A stretch of 35,984 nucleotides of DNA, taken from positions 1-35,984 of the forward strand of contig CAYTLW010000079.1 in assembly GCA_964438735.1 (NCBI GenBank), read 5' to 3'. Origin of the DNA: CAYTLW01 sp964438735. GTDB taxonomy: Bacteria > Myxococcota_A > UBA9042. The notes below the pieces were generated by a model. That model was not told the origin of the DNA, ran no database searches, and saw only the letters and a program-made list of their open reading frames with translations. This document shows positions 11,201 to 18,963 of the stretch, piece by piece. Position numbers and translations under genes: made by a program. Each line of letters opens with the position of its first letter. The stretch's first letter is position 1.

Positions 11201-12441
11201 GCGACTCCAAGCTGGGCGTCAACAAGACCCTGGTGGCGGTGCTGCCCGGCGACGGCGGCGAGACCCTCTTCGCGACCTCGCGCGGCTACCTCTATCGCGG
11301 CTCTGTGGCCGACCCCTACATCATCTACTTCCCGCCGGTGGTCGACATCTACGAAGGTCCGCCGGTGGTGATGGCCGCCGCGGGCACCGCCACCGACGCC
11401 ACCATCGTCGGTGAAGAAGGGCTCATCCGGCGCCTGAAGGCGGACCTTGTCGTCCAGGAGAAGGGCGCTCTGATCGAAGACCTGGTCGGCGTCTGTCACG
11501 GTCCCAAGGGGCGCGTTGCGGTGGGCATCAAGGGCGGCCTGCAGGTGAACCCGGGCGATGGCTGGGTCGAGCTGGACGTGGGCAAGAAGGCGCCTCTGCA
11601 TGGCGTCGCGTGCACACCGTCGGGCGCGGTGGCTGTGGGCGATAACGGTCGGGCCATCGACGTCGACCTGAGCGACGACACCCCCAAGGCCGACGTGAAG
11701 GAGCTCGGTTCGACCATCCACCTGCACTCGGTCGTACACCTGTCCGATGGCCTGCAATGGGCTGCTGGCGACGGCAAACCCGGCCATGGCGCGGCCCTGT
11801 TCAAGCGCGCCGCCAACGGAACCTGGGAACAGGGCTGGCCGGCGGGCACCAAGAGCCAGGAGATCCGCCCGCTGCGCCTCATCGTACCCATCGATAAATC
11901 CAACCTGCTGCTCATCGATCGCGAGGGTGGCATCCGACGGCTGGGCCCCACCGGCCTCTTCGACGAGAGCCCGGAGCGCCTGGACGTGCGGCCGCGCGCC
12001 GGCGTCACCCTGGCCGACGGCCAGACCGTGCTGGTGGGACAGCCGGGCTTGTGGCTGGGACCGTTCTTGTCCATTCCCGAAATCAGCTCGCCGCCGGAGA
12101 TCGTCAAGCCTTCGGAGGTGACGGTGGAGTGGTCGGTCACGCCGGGCCCCGATTCATCGGTGGGGCGTGTGCATGTGGAGTCGCAGGGCTTCCCCTTCTG
12201 GTGGCTGTACGTGGCGCCGGAGGTCACCAAGTTGAAGCTGCCCGACTTCAAGTCGCTCAAGCAGCTGCAGGTCTTCATCGATGGCGACTACCTGGCGCGC
12301 GTCGACCGCATCTACCAGCCAGGGCTGTCCATCGACGGCTTCTCGACCTTCAAGCTGGAGTTCGGCCAGTGGCGTTCATGGTCGACCAACTACCGCTTCT
12401 TCACCATGTCGACCAACGGCCAGGGACCGCCGAATCCGTGA
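8215..12441 (+). CDS. TIG/IPT-repeat surface lipoprotein
   Basis: The product has 1,408 residues from ATG 8215. That start places a lipoprotein signal (hydrophobic core, then Leu-Leu-Ala-Ser-Cys) at the N terminus; an upstream in-frame start at 8101 would bury it. An Asp/Thr/Gly linker follows. Residues ~55-580 hold about six TIG/IPT immunoglobulin-like units, each with a PxxGPxxGG opening, a GxGF strand and a VRFG- or VLFGG-type strand. Residues ~585-700 resemble a carboxypeptidase-regulatory-like beta sandwich. Residues ~705-790 are a Cys-rich block. Residues ~1010-1290 contain repeated short beta motifs like a small propeller. I see no catalytic motif. By family analogy it is probably a lipid-anchored adhesive or binding protein. 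The stop overlaps the GTG of ygfZ by four bases (GTGA), which implies translational coupling. Confidence 0.9.
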   Translation: MSIRPPSLAPLAALALLLASCSPAPDGPSTTETDAGQPDIPIQIDGSDSGPQPGDPWIDLVAPDRGPLEGGVEVEIRGQEFDPGVRVWFGETEAKVDYMAGTTRIFVTAPSALIPGAADVRIRNKDGSQAMRKRGFAYLAHVTADAFEPARGPHLGGTVMTVRGEGFLPGDRVLVGWRSAVSSKVVDSNTIVAITPPYTLLPDQDRVDVVVAVRHGSGLTVLDDTWEYGRVPEVRRVDPATVPMAGGDATLVGEAMGNIGTGWADGVLIQLSDGDASSSRGAKMPARDLIDPAAKPGAVPLLVDGPFGPSVLDPAFAYVDGSKLAVYGAVPDTGPTAGGTQVAILADTAGKKVTGVRFGDASAKFELKKGTLLATLPPGDKGKVALRLETVGGTATLPDGFTYYTQTKLDTVEPAEGPAAGGTSVKVRGKGFAAGCTVRFGTYLATILDVSPNGTVIEATTPRGAPGPVDVQVRCGSVQATAISAFNYLLSGPRIDAVVPASGATGGGSEVTIHGSGFVKGMTVLFGGKLGKGVNVLDSGRLRVRTPPHDPGPVTVDVVVDNTWDSLIDGYLYFSPTNPYGGTYGQPVKGTVNVTVLDIYTLKPLEKAWVQVGQPGEPGYPQYGGWTNDQGQAVFAGADLHPPITVSATKLQYSASSIVHFDATNATLLLFPWNPPSTGPGKPPTGPPYATLEGKVLDLDKYMLVPPTNCTGQAPICKFCKVDEDCKPESDSDTNTYRCAASGGDGGRCFPLCKPELETTSQAVCNKGFSCVGDLKDTSLHVCKPSIGIRRVECRTSIRSMNGVNPNPGTAAKVDEKTGEFMISSRVDELALYCVGGYDTHEGEFLPTAMGVRRHIFPVPNDTVKNLDILLNIPLKRDLDVWLDHPPKYFPAETKGKLALEAWLFLGSDGFIPIYQPPSPPGKAAGVPLVDVKDDMILPTQPLLLPKELTDTTYTYRAVASFGDSQSSPMSGTFHDGIVSPGDTNRLVRKANGDWGDSKLGVNKTLVAVLPGDGGETLFATSRGYLYRGSVADPYIIYFPPVVDIYEGPPVVMAAAGTATDATIVGEEGLIRRLKADLVVQEKGALIEDLVGVCHGPKGRVAVGIKGGLQVNPGDGWVELDVGKKAPLHGVACTPSGAVAVGDNGRAIDVDLSDDTPKADVKELGSTIHLHSVVHLSDGLQWAAGDGKPGHGAALFKRAANGTWEQGWPAGTKSQEIRPLRLIVPIDKSNLLLIDREGGIRRLGPTGLFDESPERLDVRPRAGVTLADGQTVLVGQPGLWLGPFLSIPEISSPPEIVKPSEVTVEWSVTPGPDSSVGRVHVESQGFPFWWLYVAPEVTKLKLPDFKSLKQLQVFIDGDYLARVDRIYQPGLSIDGFSTFKLEFGQWRSWSTNYRFFTMSTNGQGPPNP

Positions 12442-13496
12442 CCACAGCCGCAGCGACGCCATTTCGCATCCTGACCGAGCGCGACCGGATCTGCCTGTCC
12501 GCGGCGCTCGAGGGAGCCGGGCTCTTCGGCCGTGACGACCTGGCCGCCATCGCCGTCACCGGCCGCCACCGGGCCCGCTTTCTGCACGCGCTGCTGACCT
12601 GGGATGTGAACAATATGGCCGCCCCATCGGTGGCCGATTCGGCCTTCTGCGATGCCCAGGGGCGCATCCATGGGCTGTTGCAGATCGTCGTGGAGAGCGA
12701 CCGCATCGTGCTGTGGACCGACCGCGCTGCCGCTCAGGGGCTGATGCATGGTCTGCTGGCCTATCGCGTGGCCGAAAGGGTCAAGCTGGCGTTGGAGCCT
12801 GAACTGGGCCTGCTGGAGGTCATCGGTCCGAACGCCCGCGACGTGATCGAGCGCGCCGGTCTGTCCTGGCCGGACGCGGGCACGGTCGCCCCATGGCAGT
12901 TCGCGGACCACGCCGGTCTCTGCTGGACGTCGACCACAGGCGGTCGTCCGGGCGCGCCCCATGGCGAGGGCGTATCTGCCCTGGCGATCCAGGCTCCTGA
13001 CGACGCCATCGGTGACCTGGCCGGCGCCCTCATGGACGCGGGCTGCACCGTCGGCTGTCATGCCGCTCGCGAGGCCCTGCGCATCCTGGCCGGCCGACCC
13101 CGCCTCCACCAGGACGTGGACGAGGGCAGCCTGCCCATCGAGCTGGGACTGGGCGCCTCGGTGCACCTGGAGAAGGGCTGCTACCTGGGCCAGGAGGCCA
13201 TCGCCATGCAGGCCTATCGCGGCCGCCTGCGGCGTCACATGTGTTGGGTCGAAGCCACCGGCGATGCCTCGCTGGCGGCCGGCTGGACGCTGCGCACCGC
13301 CGAAGGTCGCAAGGCTGGTCGGCTGGGCGGCGGCTTCGTCGACACCGACGGCCGCGCCCTGGGCCTGGCGCTGGTTTCGCGAAGGACCTGGCAGCCGGAT
13401 CTGGCGCTGCAGGCCACTCCGCCAGAGGGTGAGGCGCAACTAGTAAGGACACTAACAACCACGGAGCCAGACCCCTTCCGCAGCCGGGAGACGTGA
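12438..13496 (+). CDS. ygfZ: YgfZ/GcvT-like folate-binding protein
   Basis: The product has 352 residues and starts at GTG 12438, overlapping the preceding stop; the next good Met codons lie inside the fold. The family signature KGCYLGQE followed by a YRG is present, with the conserved Cys at residue 248. The rest fits the GcvT-like tetrahydrofolate-binding fold with a C-terminal beta barrel. YgfZ proteins act in the cytoplasm in folate-dependent maintenance of Fe-S enzymes, for example the radical SAM enzyme MiaB in E. coli. Two radical SAM genes lie further along this window, but they are not in the same operon. It is coupled to the lipoprotein gene upstream and to a kinase-like gene downstream. 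The short C-terminal tail rich in Thr and Glu looks unstructured. Confidence 0.9.
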   Translation: MTTAAATPFRILTERDRICLSAALEGAGLFGRDDLAAIAVTGRHRARFLHALLTWDVNNMAAPSVADSAFCDAQGRIHGLLQIVVESDRIVLWTDRAAAQGLMHGLLAYRVAERVKLALEPELGLLEVIGPNARDVIERAGLSWPDAGTVAPWQFADHAGLCWTSTTGGRPGAPHGEGVSALAIQAPDDAIGDLAGALMDAGCTVGCHAAREALRILAGRPRLHQDVDEGSLPIELGLGASVHLEKGCYLGQEAIAMQAYRGRLRRHMCWVEATGDASLAAGWTLRTAEGRKAGRLGGGFVDTDGRALGLALVSRRTWQPDLALQATPPEGEAQLVRTLTTTEPDPFRSRET

Positions 13497-14035
13497 TGAT
13501 CATCGGCCTCACTGGACGCAATGGTTCGGGCAAGGGCACGGTCGCTGACTGGTTCAAGGCGCGGGGCTTCGGCTACGGCTCGTTGAGCGACGTGATCCGC
13601 GCCGACATGGCCGATCGCGGCGTCGACATCACCCGCGACAACCTCATCGCCGCTGGCCGCCGCCTGCGCACCGAGGGCGGACCGGGCGTGCTGGCCCAGC
13701 GCATCCTGGCCACCATCCCCGCCGACGCCAACCACGTGGTCGACAGCATCCGCAACCCGGTCGAGGTCGAGGTGCTGCGCGGGCGGGCCGACTTCATCCT
13801 GCTCGAGGTCGTGGCCGAAGAGCGTACGCGCTACCAGCGCATGGTGGCCCGCAATCGCGGCGGCGACGCGGCCAGCTTTGAGGAGTTCCGTCGCCAGGAG
13901 CAGGCCGAGCTGCACGACACCGACAGCGCGGCGCAGCGGCTGGTGGCGACGGCGGCGTTGGCCGACCGCGTGGTGCCCAATGATGGCGACGTGGCGGCGC
14001 TGGAGGCGTGGTTGTCGGAGCGGTTTGGGGGCTGA
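13496..14035 (+). CDS. P-loop NMP-kinase-like protein (UPF0200-like)
   Basis: This 179-residue cytoplasmic P-loop protein starts at ATG 13496, five bases after GGAG and sharing one base with the ygfZ stop. A GTG at 13493 would add one residue. The Walker A motif is GRNGSGKGT (residues 7-15), of the adenylate-kinase type. A DSIRNPVEVEVLR segment near residues 83-95 and a later EEF with Gln/Glu-rich helix recall the UPF0200 and dephospho-CoA-kinase-like family. Those proteins bind ATP and probably phosphorylate a nucleotide or small metabolite, but the substrate is unknown. It is the third gene of the coupled set with the TIG lipoprotein and ygfZ. The 68 bp that follow, up to the convergent gene, show no clear terminator. 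Confidence 0.85.
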   Translation: MIIGLTGRNGSGKGTVADWFKARGFGYGSLSDVIRADMADRGVDITRDNLIAAGRRLRTEGGPGVLAQRILATIPADANHVVDSIRNPVEVEVLRGRADFILLEVVAEERTRYQRMVARNRGGDAASFEEFRRQEQAELHDTDSAAQRLVATAALADRVVPNDGDVAALEAWLSERFGG

Positions 14036-14103
14036 GCGCGCGGTCGGCGGCAGCCCACTCAAGGCAACTTCACCTCTGCCAGGCACTTCATCGGCGGCAG
14101 GGC

Positions 14104-14721
14104 CTACCTGCGCAGCATCCGGTCCATGGCGTCGGCGATATGCCAGGCCAGCTCCATGTCGTCGCGAATCCGCGCCCCGGCCTCGGGGCCGTAGAGATAG
14201 TCATCGGCGGGCCGGAGCACGACCTCGCCCTCGTCGTAGGTGATCGAGCCGCGGGTCTGCTCGACCATGGCCAGGCACGCCCCGCGCAGATCCTCGGGCA
14301 GCTGCTCGAAGAGGGCCACGGCCGACGTGCCGCTCCAGCCGATGCCCCAGACCTCGACCTGGTCGGTGAGCTGCTTCGCCCCACCGCGCGCCTTGCGCTC
14401 CCACTGGTTGCCTTTCTTCGGGCCGTCGATGCAGGACAGTCCCCACATGGCTTCGGTGCGGGTGGCCGATTGCGCATGCACGATGCAGCGCTCGAAGACC
14501 GTCTCGAAGACCAGGCGCATCGGCCGTCGCCGCCGATGGCCCTCAATGGCGAACTCCCCCTCCACCTCGTCGGGCGCCTCGCCGCCGAGTTCGTGGGCCA
14601 GTTGCCGGGTCACGGTCCGCAATCGGCCCACGCGCGGGTGGGACAGCACGGTGCCGAGGCCGACGATGTCGAGGATCTCCCAGATGACGACTCGGAAGTA
14701 GTAGAAGGCCTTGCCCAGCAT
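14104..14721 (-). CDS. Hypothetical protein, family not recognised
   Basis: The product has 205 residues. ATG 14721 follows a near-perfect AAGGAGGG with six bases of spacing, so the start is secure. The first ~25 residues are hydrophobic and aromatic and could form one membrane segment or an uncleaved anchor with few preceding charges. The rest is mixed alpha/beta, with a stretch of five basic residues (HRRRR), a Trp/Gly-rich centre and an acidic C-terminal helix ending in Arg-Arg. I see no catalytic or metal-binding motif. The gene is convergent with the kinase-like gene and lies ahead of no obvious partner; the next minus-strand gene upstream ends at 14823. Function unknown. Confidence 0.75.
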   Translation of the reverse strand: MLGKAFYYFRVVIWEILDIVGLGTVLSHPRVGRLRTVTRQLAHELGGEAPDEVEGEFAIEGHRRRRPMRLVFETVFERCIVHAQSATRTEAMWGLSCIDGPKKGNQWERKARGGAKQLTDQVEVWGIGWSGTSAVALFEQLPEDLRGACLAMVEQTRGSITYDEGEVVLRPADDYLYGPEAGARIRDDMELAWHIADAMDRMLRR

Positions 14722-14745
14722 GTGCTCCCTCCTTGGCGCGATTCA

Positions 14746-14795
14746 GACCATGGGTCCGAACTGGCAACGATTGCGCGGCGACGACCATGGATCCG
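14746..14795. promoter_or_regulatory. Imperfect direct repeat GACCATGGRTCCG upstream of the unknown gene
   Basis: GACCATGGGTCCG (14746-14758) and GACCATGGATCCG (14783-14795) match at 12 of 13 positions with starts 37 bp apart. They lie 25 to 75 bases upstream of the ATG at 14721, where a promoter would be expected. Each half is itself nearly palindromic. A transcription-factor site is possible but unproven. Confidence 0.25.
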
Positions 14796-14822
14796 CCGGC
14801 AGCGCTGAGTTCATGAATCCTC

Positions 14823-16172
14823 TCAAGGATTGGTGCAGGGCGCTATGCAGACTCCCTGCACACAGCCCAGGCCCTTGGCGCATGGTCCTGATTGACCGCA
14901 GCTCTCCCCTTCGGCCCGCAGGGGCGCGCACTTATCCTCATCGCAAAGCAGTGTGTCGCCACAGGAGCCTTCCATGCAGGGCTCTCCGATTTTGCACTGC
15001 ACGCAAGTGCTGGTTGCCGGATCGCACGCCAGGTGCGCCATGCAGCCGTAGCTGCGAAGTTGCAACTTGTGGACGGACTTGGGCACGCATGGACCGCCAA
15101 CGTCGGAGATGGCGACAGGGGTGCAGGTGCCAGCCTGGCAGATGGTCTCGATGCCGAGGCAGCCGGCGTCTTGCTTGCATCCGCCGCCAACGCGGACGGG
15201 GGCGACGCAGGTCTTTGCGGTGGGGTCTCCGGCGCAGACCAACCCGGTCGAGCAGTTGTTGGACATGGCGGTGCCCGAACAGGATTCCCCCGCCTTCTTC
15301 CTCGATGCGCATTCGCCGTCGATGCAAGTGTCTCCCTGTTCGCACAGCCGCGACTCTCCAATCTTGCAGGGTGCGCCCCTGGGCTTCGCCTTGACGCAGG
15401 ATCGCAGACCCTGCTCCAACACGCACCAGAACCCGGTTTTGCAGCTGTTATATGAGTGGCAGACATCGCCTCCTGACACAGAGCCAGCGAGCGGAGGTTT
15501 TGCGCAAATACCCTTGATGCAGAGGAGACCCTTGGTGCAGGACCAGGAGTTGCCGATGCAGGCTCCTCCTGCCGGAACCAGGGCCGCGCAGGTTCCGTGA
15601 CACTGCACCTTGCTCGGCTTGCTCCAATCGCAGAAACCGTTCTTGCACGCCTGGTAGATGGGGCAACTGGCGCCGATTTCGAGCGTGCCCGTGATTCTGG
15701 CGCGGCATGATTCGATGTCGTTGATCGTCGGGACCGGAGACGAACCGTCCAACGGGGGGGCGCAAGGCTTGCCCTCCATCGCGGCCTTCAAGTCGTCGAT
15801 GCAGGCCCTGGCCTTGGCAGCATTGAAGATCACCAGGCCGTCGTCGATGGCCTTCTTCAGTGCTGAGTCATCGCTCTTCATGGCTCGCCGCAGATGTTTG
15901 CAGGCGCTCGGGGTGGCGGTCTCGATGACCTTCATCCACCTCTCCATCGGTGACCTGCACGATGAGTAGTGGTCGCAGATCACTTCCAGCCAGGCGTTGA
16001 AGAACTCGTCTGGCGTCGCCAGGCTCACATCGCCGTGGCTACTGCCGACATCCTCAGTCGAGTCTGCTTCGGAACACGCCCAGCCGACCACCAGGAGTGC
16101 AGCCAGACAGCGCGCAGCCACCGCTACGCGATCATGATGCACCTGACCTTTCGGGCCGTCGCTTCGCCGCAT
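14823..16172 (-). CDS. Cys-rich (Dickkopf-like) lipoprotein
   Basis: The product has 449 residues. I prefer ATG 16172 because GAGGG lies seven bases upstream; a GTG at 16190 would add six residues. A basic N terminus and hydrophobic core end at Val-Gly-Trp-Ala-Cys, an imperfect lipobox near residue 33. Residues ~50-150 form a helical region with scattered Cys. From ~155 to the end there is a run of short Cys modules (GxxCxxxxxCxxGLxC, GxCxxP) like those annotated as Dickkopf-type Cys-rich in myxobacterial surface proteins. No enzyme motif is present. It is probably a disulfide-stabilised outer-membrane lipoprotein of unknown role. It shares the general Cys-rich style, though not close sequence, with the giant protein at 78-5747 and the partial gene at 35181. 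A 105 bp gap separates it from the radical SAM gene upstream. Confidence 0.85.
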   Translation of the reverse strand: MRRSDGPKGQVHHDRVAVAARCLAALLVVGWACSEADSTEDVGSSHGDVSLATPDEFFNAWLEVICDHYSSCRSPMERWMKVIETATPSACKHLRRAMKSDDSALKKAIDDGLVIFNAAKARACIDDLKAAMEGKPCAPPLDGSSPVPTINDIESCRARITGTLEIGASCPIYQACKNGFCDWSKPSKVQCHGTCAALVPAGGACIGNSWSCTKGLLCIKGICAKPPLAGSVSGGDVCHSYNSCKTGFWCVLEQGLRSCVKAKPRGAPCKIGESRLCEQGDTCIDGECASRKKAGESCSGTAMSNNCSTGLVCAGDPTAKTCVAPVRVGGGCKQDAGCLGIETICQAGTCTPVAISDVGGPCVPKSVHKLQLRSYGCMAHLACDPATSTCVQCKIGEPCMEGSCGDTLLCDEDKCAPLRAEGESCGQSGPCAKGLGCVQGVCIAPCTNP

Positions 16173-16277
16173 ACGCAGACCCTCGCTCACGTTCGTGCGA
16201 GCCTATCACAACGTTTGCCTCTCCGGCCGACTGCGGTCCAACCTGCGCGGGCGAGTGGGTCGCATAGGGCCGCTAAC

Positions 16278-17270
16278 TCAACTCCGAAACCGCGTATCAA
16301 AGCGCCACAACCCAGCCGCCTTCGCCACCGCCTCGGCCCGGTCCACTTCGCGCCAGTCGGGCAGGCCGGCGATCTCGGGATAGCGCCCGGTGGCCGCTTT
16401 GCCGGCCGGCCGATACTGGCCCATGATGTTGATGAAGGTGTCGCCGCTGACCTCGTCGGCCAGGAATTCGAAGACCCGCCGGGCGTCTGCCTCTCCGCCC
16501 GGCATCACCAGGTGGCGAACCAGCACGCCACGTACAGCGACGCCCTGGCTGTCGACCTGCAGCGGTCCGACCTGGCGGTGCATCTCCTTGAGCGCCGCGC
16601 ACGCCACCTCGCCGTAGTCCGGCGCCAGCAGGTAGCGTTTGCAGGCGGCGGCGTCGAGGAACTTGAAATCCGGCATGTAGATGTCGACCACGCCGTCCAG
16701 CAGCGCCAGGGTTTGCAGGTCGTCGTAGGCGCTGGTGTTGTAGACCAGCGGCAGCTTCAAACCCTGTTCGCCGGCGATGACCAGGGCCTCGAGCAGCTGC
16801 GGCACCACATGTTCTGGGGTGACGATGTTGATGTTGTGGCAGCCCTGCTCTTGCAGCGACAGCATCCGGCGCGCGAAGGCGGCTGCGTCCACCTCTTCGC
16901 CGACGCCTTGCTGGCTGGTCTGCCAGTTCTGGCAGAAGACGCAGCGCAGGTTGCAGTGGGAGACGAAAATGGTGCCGGAGCCACGCCAACCGCGCAGCAC
17001 GTCCTCCTCGCCAAAGTGGGCGAAGCTGCCCGACAGGCGGGCGTGACGGCCGGTGTGACAGACAGCGCTTTGGGGTGCGGGCCCCTGCAGGCGGTCGATC
17101 TCGCAGAGTCGAGGACAGACGCGGCAGGAGGCCAGCGCGTCGACAGCCCGGCGGGCGCGGCGTTGCAGCTCGCCGCTGTGGAAGAGCTGCAGCCACGCCG
17201 GTTCGGAACGTGGCACGACGAAATCAACAAGTTCGCTCGGCAGGGCATGCGGCGGTGGGGATGCGGCCAT
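16278..17270 (-). CDS. Radical SAM protein, COG1313 (PflX-like) family
   Basis: The product has 330 residues from ATG 17270. The radical SAM cluster motif CNLRCVFC uses Cys106, Cys110 and Cys113. An N-terminal Cys set (residues 49, 52, 56 and 71; CRVCPRLC then CHTG) is typical of the COG1313 group and probably binds a metal or a second cluster. The remaining ~200 residues fit the SAM barrel, with YNTSAYD, YMPDFKF and a VMPGG segment seen in that group. The name PflX reflects similarity to pyruvate formate-lyase activase; no pyruvate formate-lyase gene is nearby and the substrate is unknown. It starts ten bases after the stop of the pseudouridine synthase/methyltransferase fusion on the same strand, so the two are probably one operon, perhaps both acting on RNA or ribosomes. 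That last link is inference. Confidence 0.88.
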   Translation of the reverse strand: MAASPPPHALPSELVDFVVPRSEPAWLQLFHSGELQRRARRAVDALASCRVCPRLCEIDRLQGPAPQSAVCHTGRHARLSGSFAHFGEEDVLRGWRGSGTIFVSHCNLRCVFCQNWQTSQQGVGEEVDAAAFARRMLSLQEQGCHNINIVTPEHVVPQLLEALVIAGEQGLKLPLVYNTSAYDDLQTLALLDGVVDIYMPDFKFLDAAACKRYLLAPDYGEVACAALKEMHRQVGPLQVDSQGVAVRGVLVRHLVMPGGEADARRVFEFLADEVSGDTFINIMGQYRPAGKAATGRYPEIAGLPDWREVDRAEAVAKAAGLWRFDTRFRS

Positions 17271-17280
17271 GATCCATCTC

Positions 17281-18963
17281 TCAAAGCGCGACCAAAACGG
17301 CCTTCAGGTGGGCCTCTCCGCCGACCGGCGCCGGGAAGTCGGCCGGGATCTGCAGGTCCTTCATCTGCTGGATGCGCACTTCCGCCTGCCGGGCGCCTTC
17401 GTGCAGAAAGCGGCGGAACTGGTTGCCGGACATGCGCTCGTCGTTGCTGCAGAGCAAGAGCGTGCCACCATCTTCGGCGACCTTGAACGACATGGCCGCC
17501 AGGCGTTGCCAGTCCTTGCCCGAGGTCCATCGGCCGCGCTTGGTCTTGGAGTAGGTCGGCGGGTCGACCACCACCAGGTCGAAGCGCTCCTTGCAGCGGC
17601 GCAGGTAGTCGAAGGCGTCGCCGTGCACGATGCGGTGGTCGCCCTCGCAGCCGGCCTGGGCCAGCCCCTGCTTGCCCCGGATGAGCGCTCGTTTGGAGGC
17701 GTCCACACTGACCGTGCGCCGCGCACCGCCCACCGCCGCGGCGATGGTGAAGGCGCCGTTGTAGGAGAAGAGGTTGAGCAGGCTGCGGCCGTCGGCGAGC
17801 TCGCGGATCCGGCGCCGGTTGTCGCGCTGGTCCAGGAAGATGCCGGTGCGCAGGCCGTCGGCCAGCCAGACGGGATAGGGGATGCCCCACTCGTGGATGA
17901 CCTGCTCCTGCGGCGCGTCCTGGCCCCAGCTGGCGTGGGCGGGCGACAGGTCGGCGTGGCCGGTGCGCGCGAGCTCGTTCTTCTGTCGGGGATGGATTTT
18001 CTCGTAGATGCCGGCAAAACCCAGTTCGGACAGCGTGGCCAGGATGAGGTCGCGCTGACGCACCGCCTCGTCGGAGGCCAGGTGGGCCACCAGGTGGTCG
18101 CCATAGACGTCCACGTGCAGCCCCGGCAGGCCGTCGCCGTCGCTGTGCACCAGGCGGAAGGCGTCGATGGCTTCGGCAGCATCCCGTCGTTGCGCCAGGC
18201 CCCAACGCCGGTGGGCGGCGCGTTCGATGGCGGCGCGCAGGGACTCGGGCTGTGGGGGCAGCCAGGTGCCGCCACGGCCCAGCCAGCGCTCGAAGATGGG
18301 CGGCGGCGGAGCGTCGAGCTCCAGCGGGTCCCCGGACATGGGGTGCGCCAGCGCCAGCGAGCGGGCGTGCAGGAGCAACCGGGGCGCAGGTGCGCCGCCG
18401 TAGAGGCGATCCCCTGCCACCGGCCAGCCCGCGTGGGCCAGCTGAGCGCGAATCTGGTGCGTGCGACCGGTCTCGATGCGTACTTCCAGGAGCGCTCGTG
18501 TGCCTTTTCGACGCAGGCAGCGCAGGTGGGAGACGGCCTTCTTGCCCCGCTTGTCGCTGCGGCCGACGACCACGCTGCGCCCATCCTTGCCCCGGGCGAG
18601 GTGGTCCACCAGCGTGCGTTCGCCGTGGCCGGGCGGCGAACCGGTGACCCCCACCAGGTAGCGCTTGTCCACCTGTCGGCCCTCGAACTGGCGCGCCAGC
18701 GCTGGATTGGCGGCTCGACTCCGAGCCAGCAGCATCACCCCCGACGCATCCCGATCCAGGCGCTGGTGCACGCCCAGGTAGGGCAATTCACCGCCATCGC
18801 GGCGGTGCAGGAAGGCGCGCAGCCGGGTCAGCACGTCGTCGGCCTGGTCCGGATCGGCGGCCTGGCTGGGGAGGCCGGCTGGTTTGTGGATGACCAGCAC
18901 GGCAGGATCTTCGTGGAGGATCCACGACGGACGGAAGTCGGCAAATGGGCCTGGTCTGGGCAT
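17281..18963 (-). CDS. RluA-type pseudouridine synthase fused to RlmI/RlmK-type rRNA methyltransferase
   Basis: This is a single frame of about 560 residues from ATG 18963 (ATG 18987 would add eight; neither has a strong ribosome site). Residues ~20-230 are an RluA-family pseudouridine synthase, with HKPAG, HQRLDRDASG (catalytic Asp70), a KRYLV strand and a RTHQIR motif. Residues ~250-560 are a class I SAM-dependent methyltransferase of the RlmI/RlmK kind, with GIFLDQRDNRR, a LLNLFSYNGAF SAM loop, VDASK and a DPPTYSKTKRG motif. The PUA domain that usually leads RlmI is absent, its place taken by the synthase. Both halves keep their signature residues, so a bifunctional 23S rRNA or tRNA modification enzyme is likely; the target nucleotides are unknown. 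It is divergent from the esterase gene at 19110 and upstream of the radical SAM gene. Confidence 0.92.
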   Translation of the reverse strand: MPRPGPFADFRPSWILHEDPAVLVIHKPAGLPSQAADPDQADDVLTRLRAFLHRRDGGELPYLGVHQRLDRDASGVMLLARSRAANPALARQFEGRQVDKRYLVGVTGSPPGHGERTLVDHLARGKDGRSVVVGRSDKRGKKAVSHLRCLRRKGTRALLEVRIETGRTHQIRAQLAHAGWPVAGDRLYGGAPAPRLLLHARSLALAHPMSGDPLELDAPPPPIFERWLGRGGTWLPPQPESLRAAIERAAHRRWGLAQRRDAAEAIDAFRLVHSDGDGLPGLHVDVYGDHLVAHLASDEAVRQRDLILATLSELGFAGIYEKIHPRQKNELARTGHADLSPAHASWGQDAPQEQVIHEWGIPYPVWLADGLRTGIFLDQRDNRRRIRELADGRSLLNLFSYNGAFTIAAAVGGARRTVSVDASKRALIRGKQGLAQAGCEGDHRIVHGDAFDYLRRCKERFDLVVVDPPTYSKTKRGRWTSGKDWQRLAAMSFKVAEDGGTLLLCSNDERMSGNQFRRFLHEGARQAEVRIQQMKDLQIPADFPAPVGGEAHLKAVLVAL

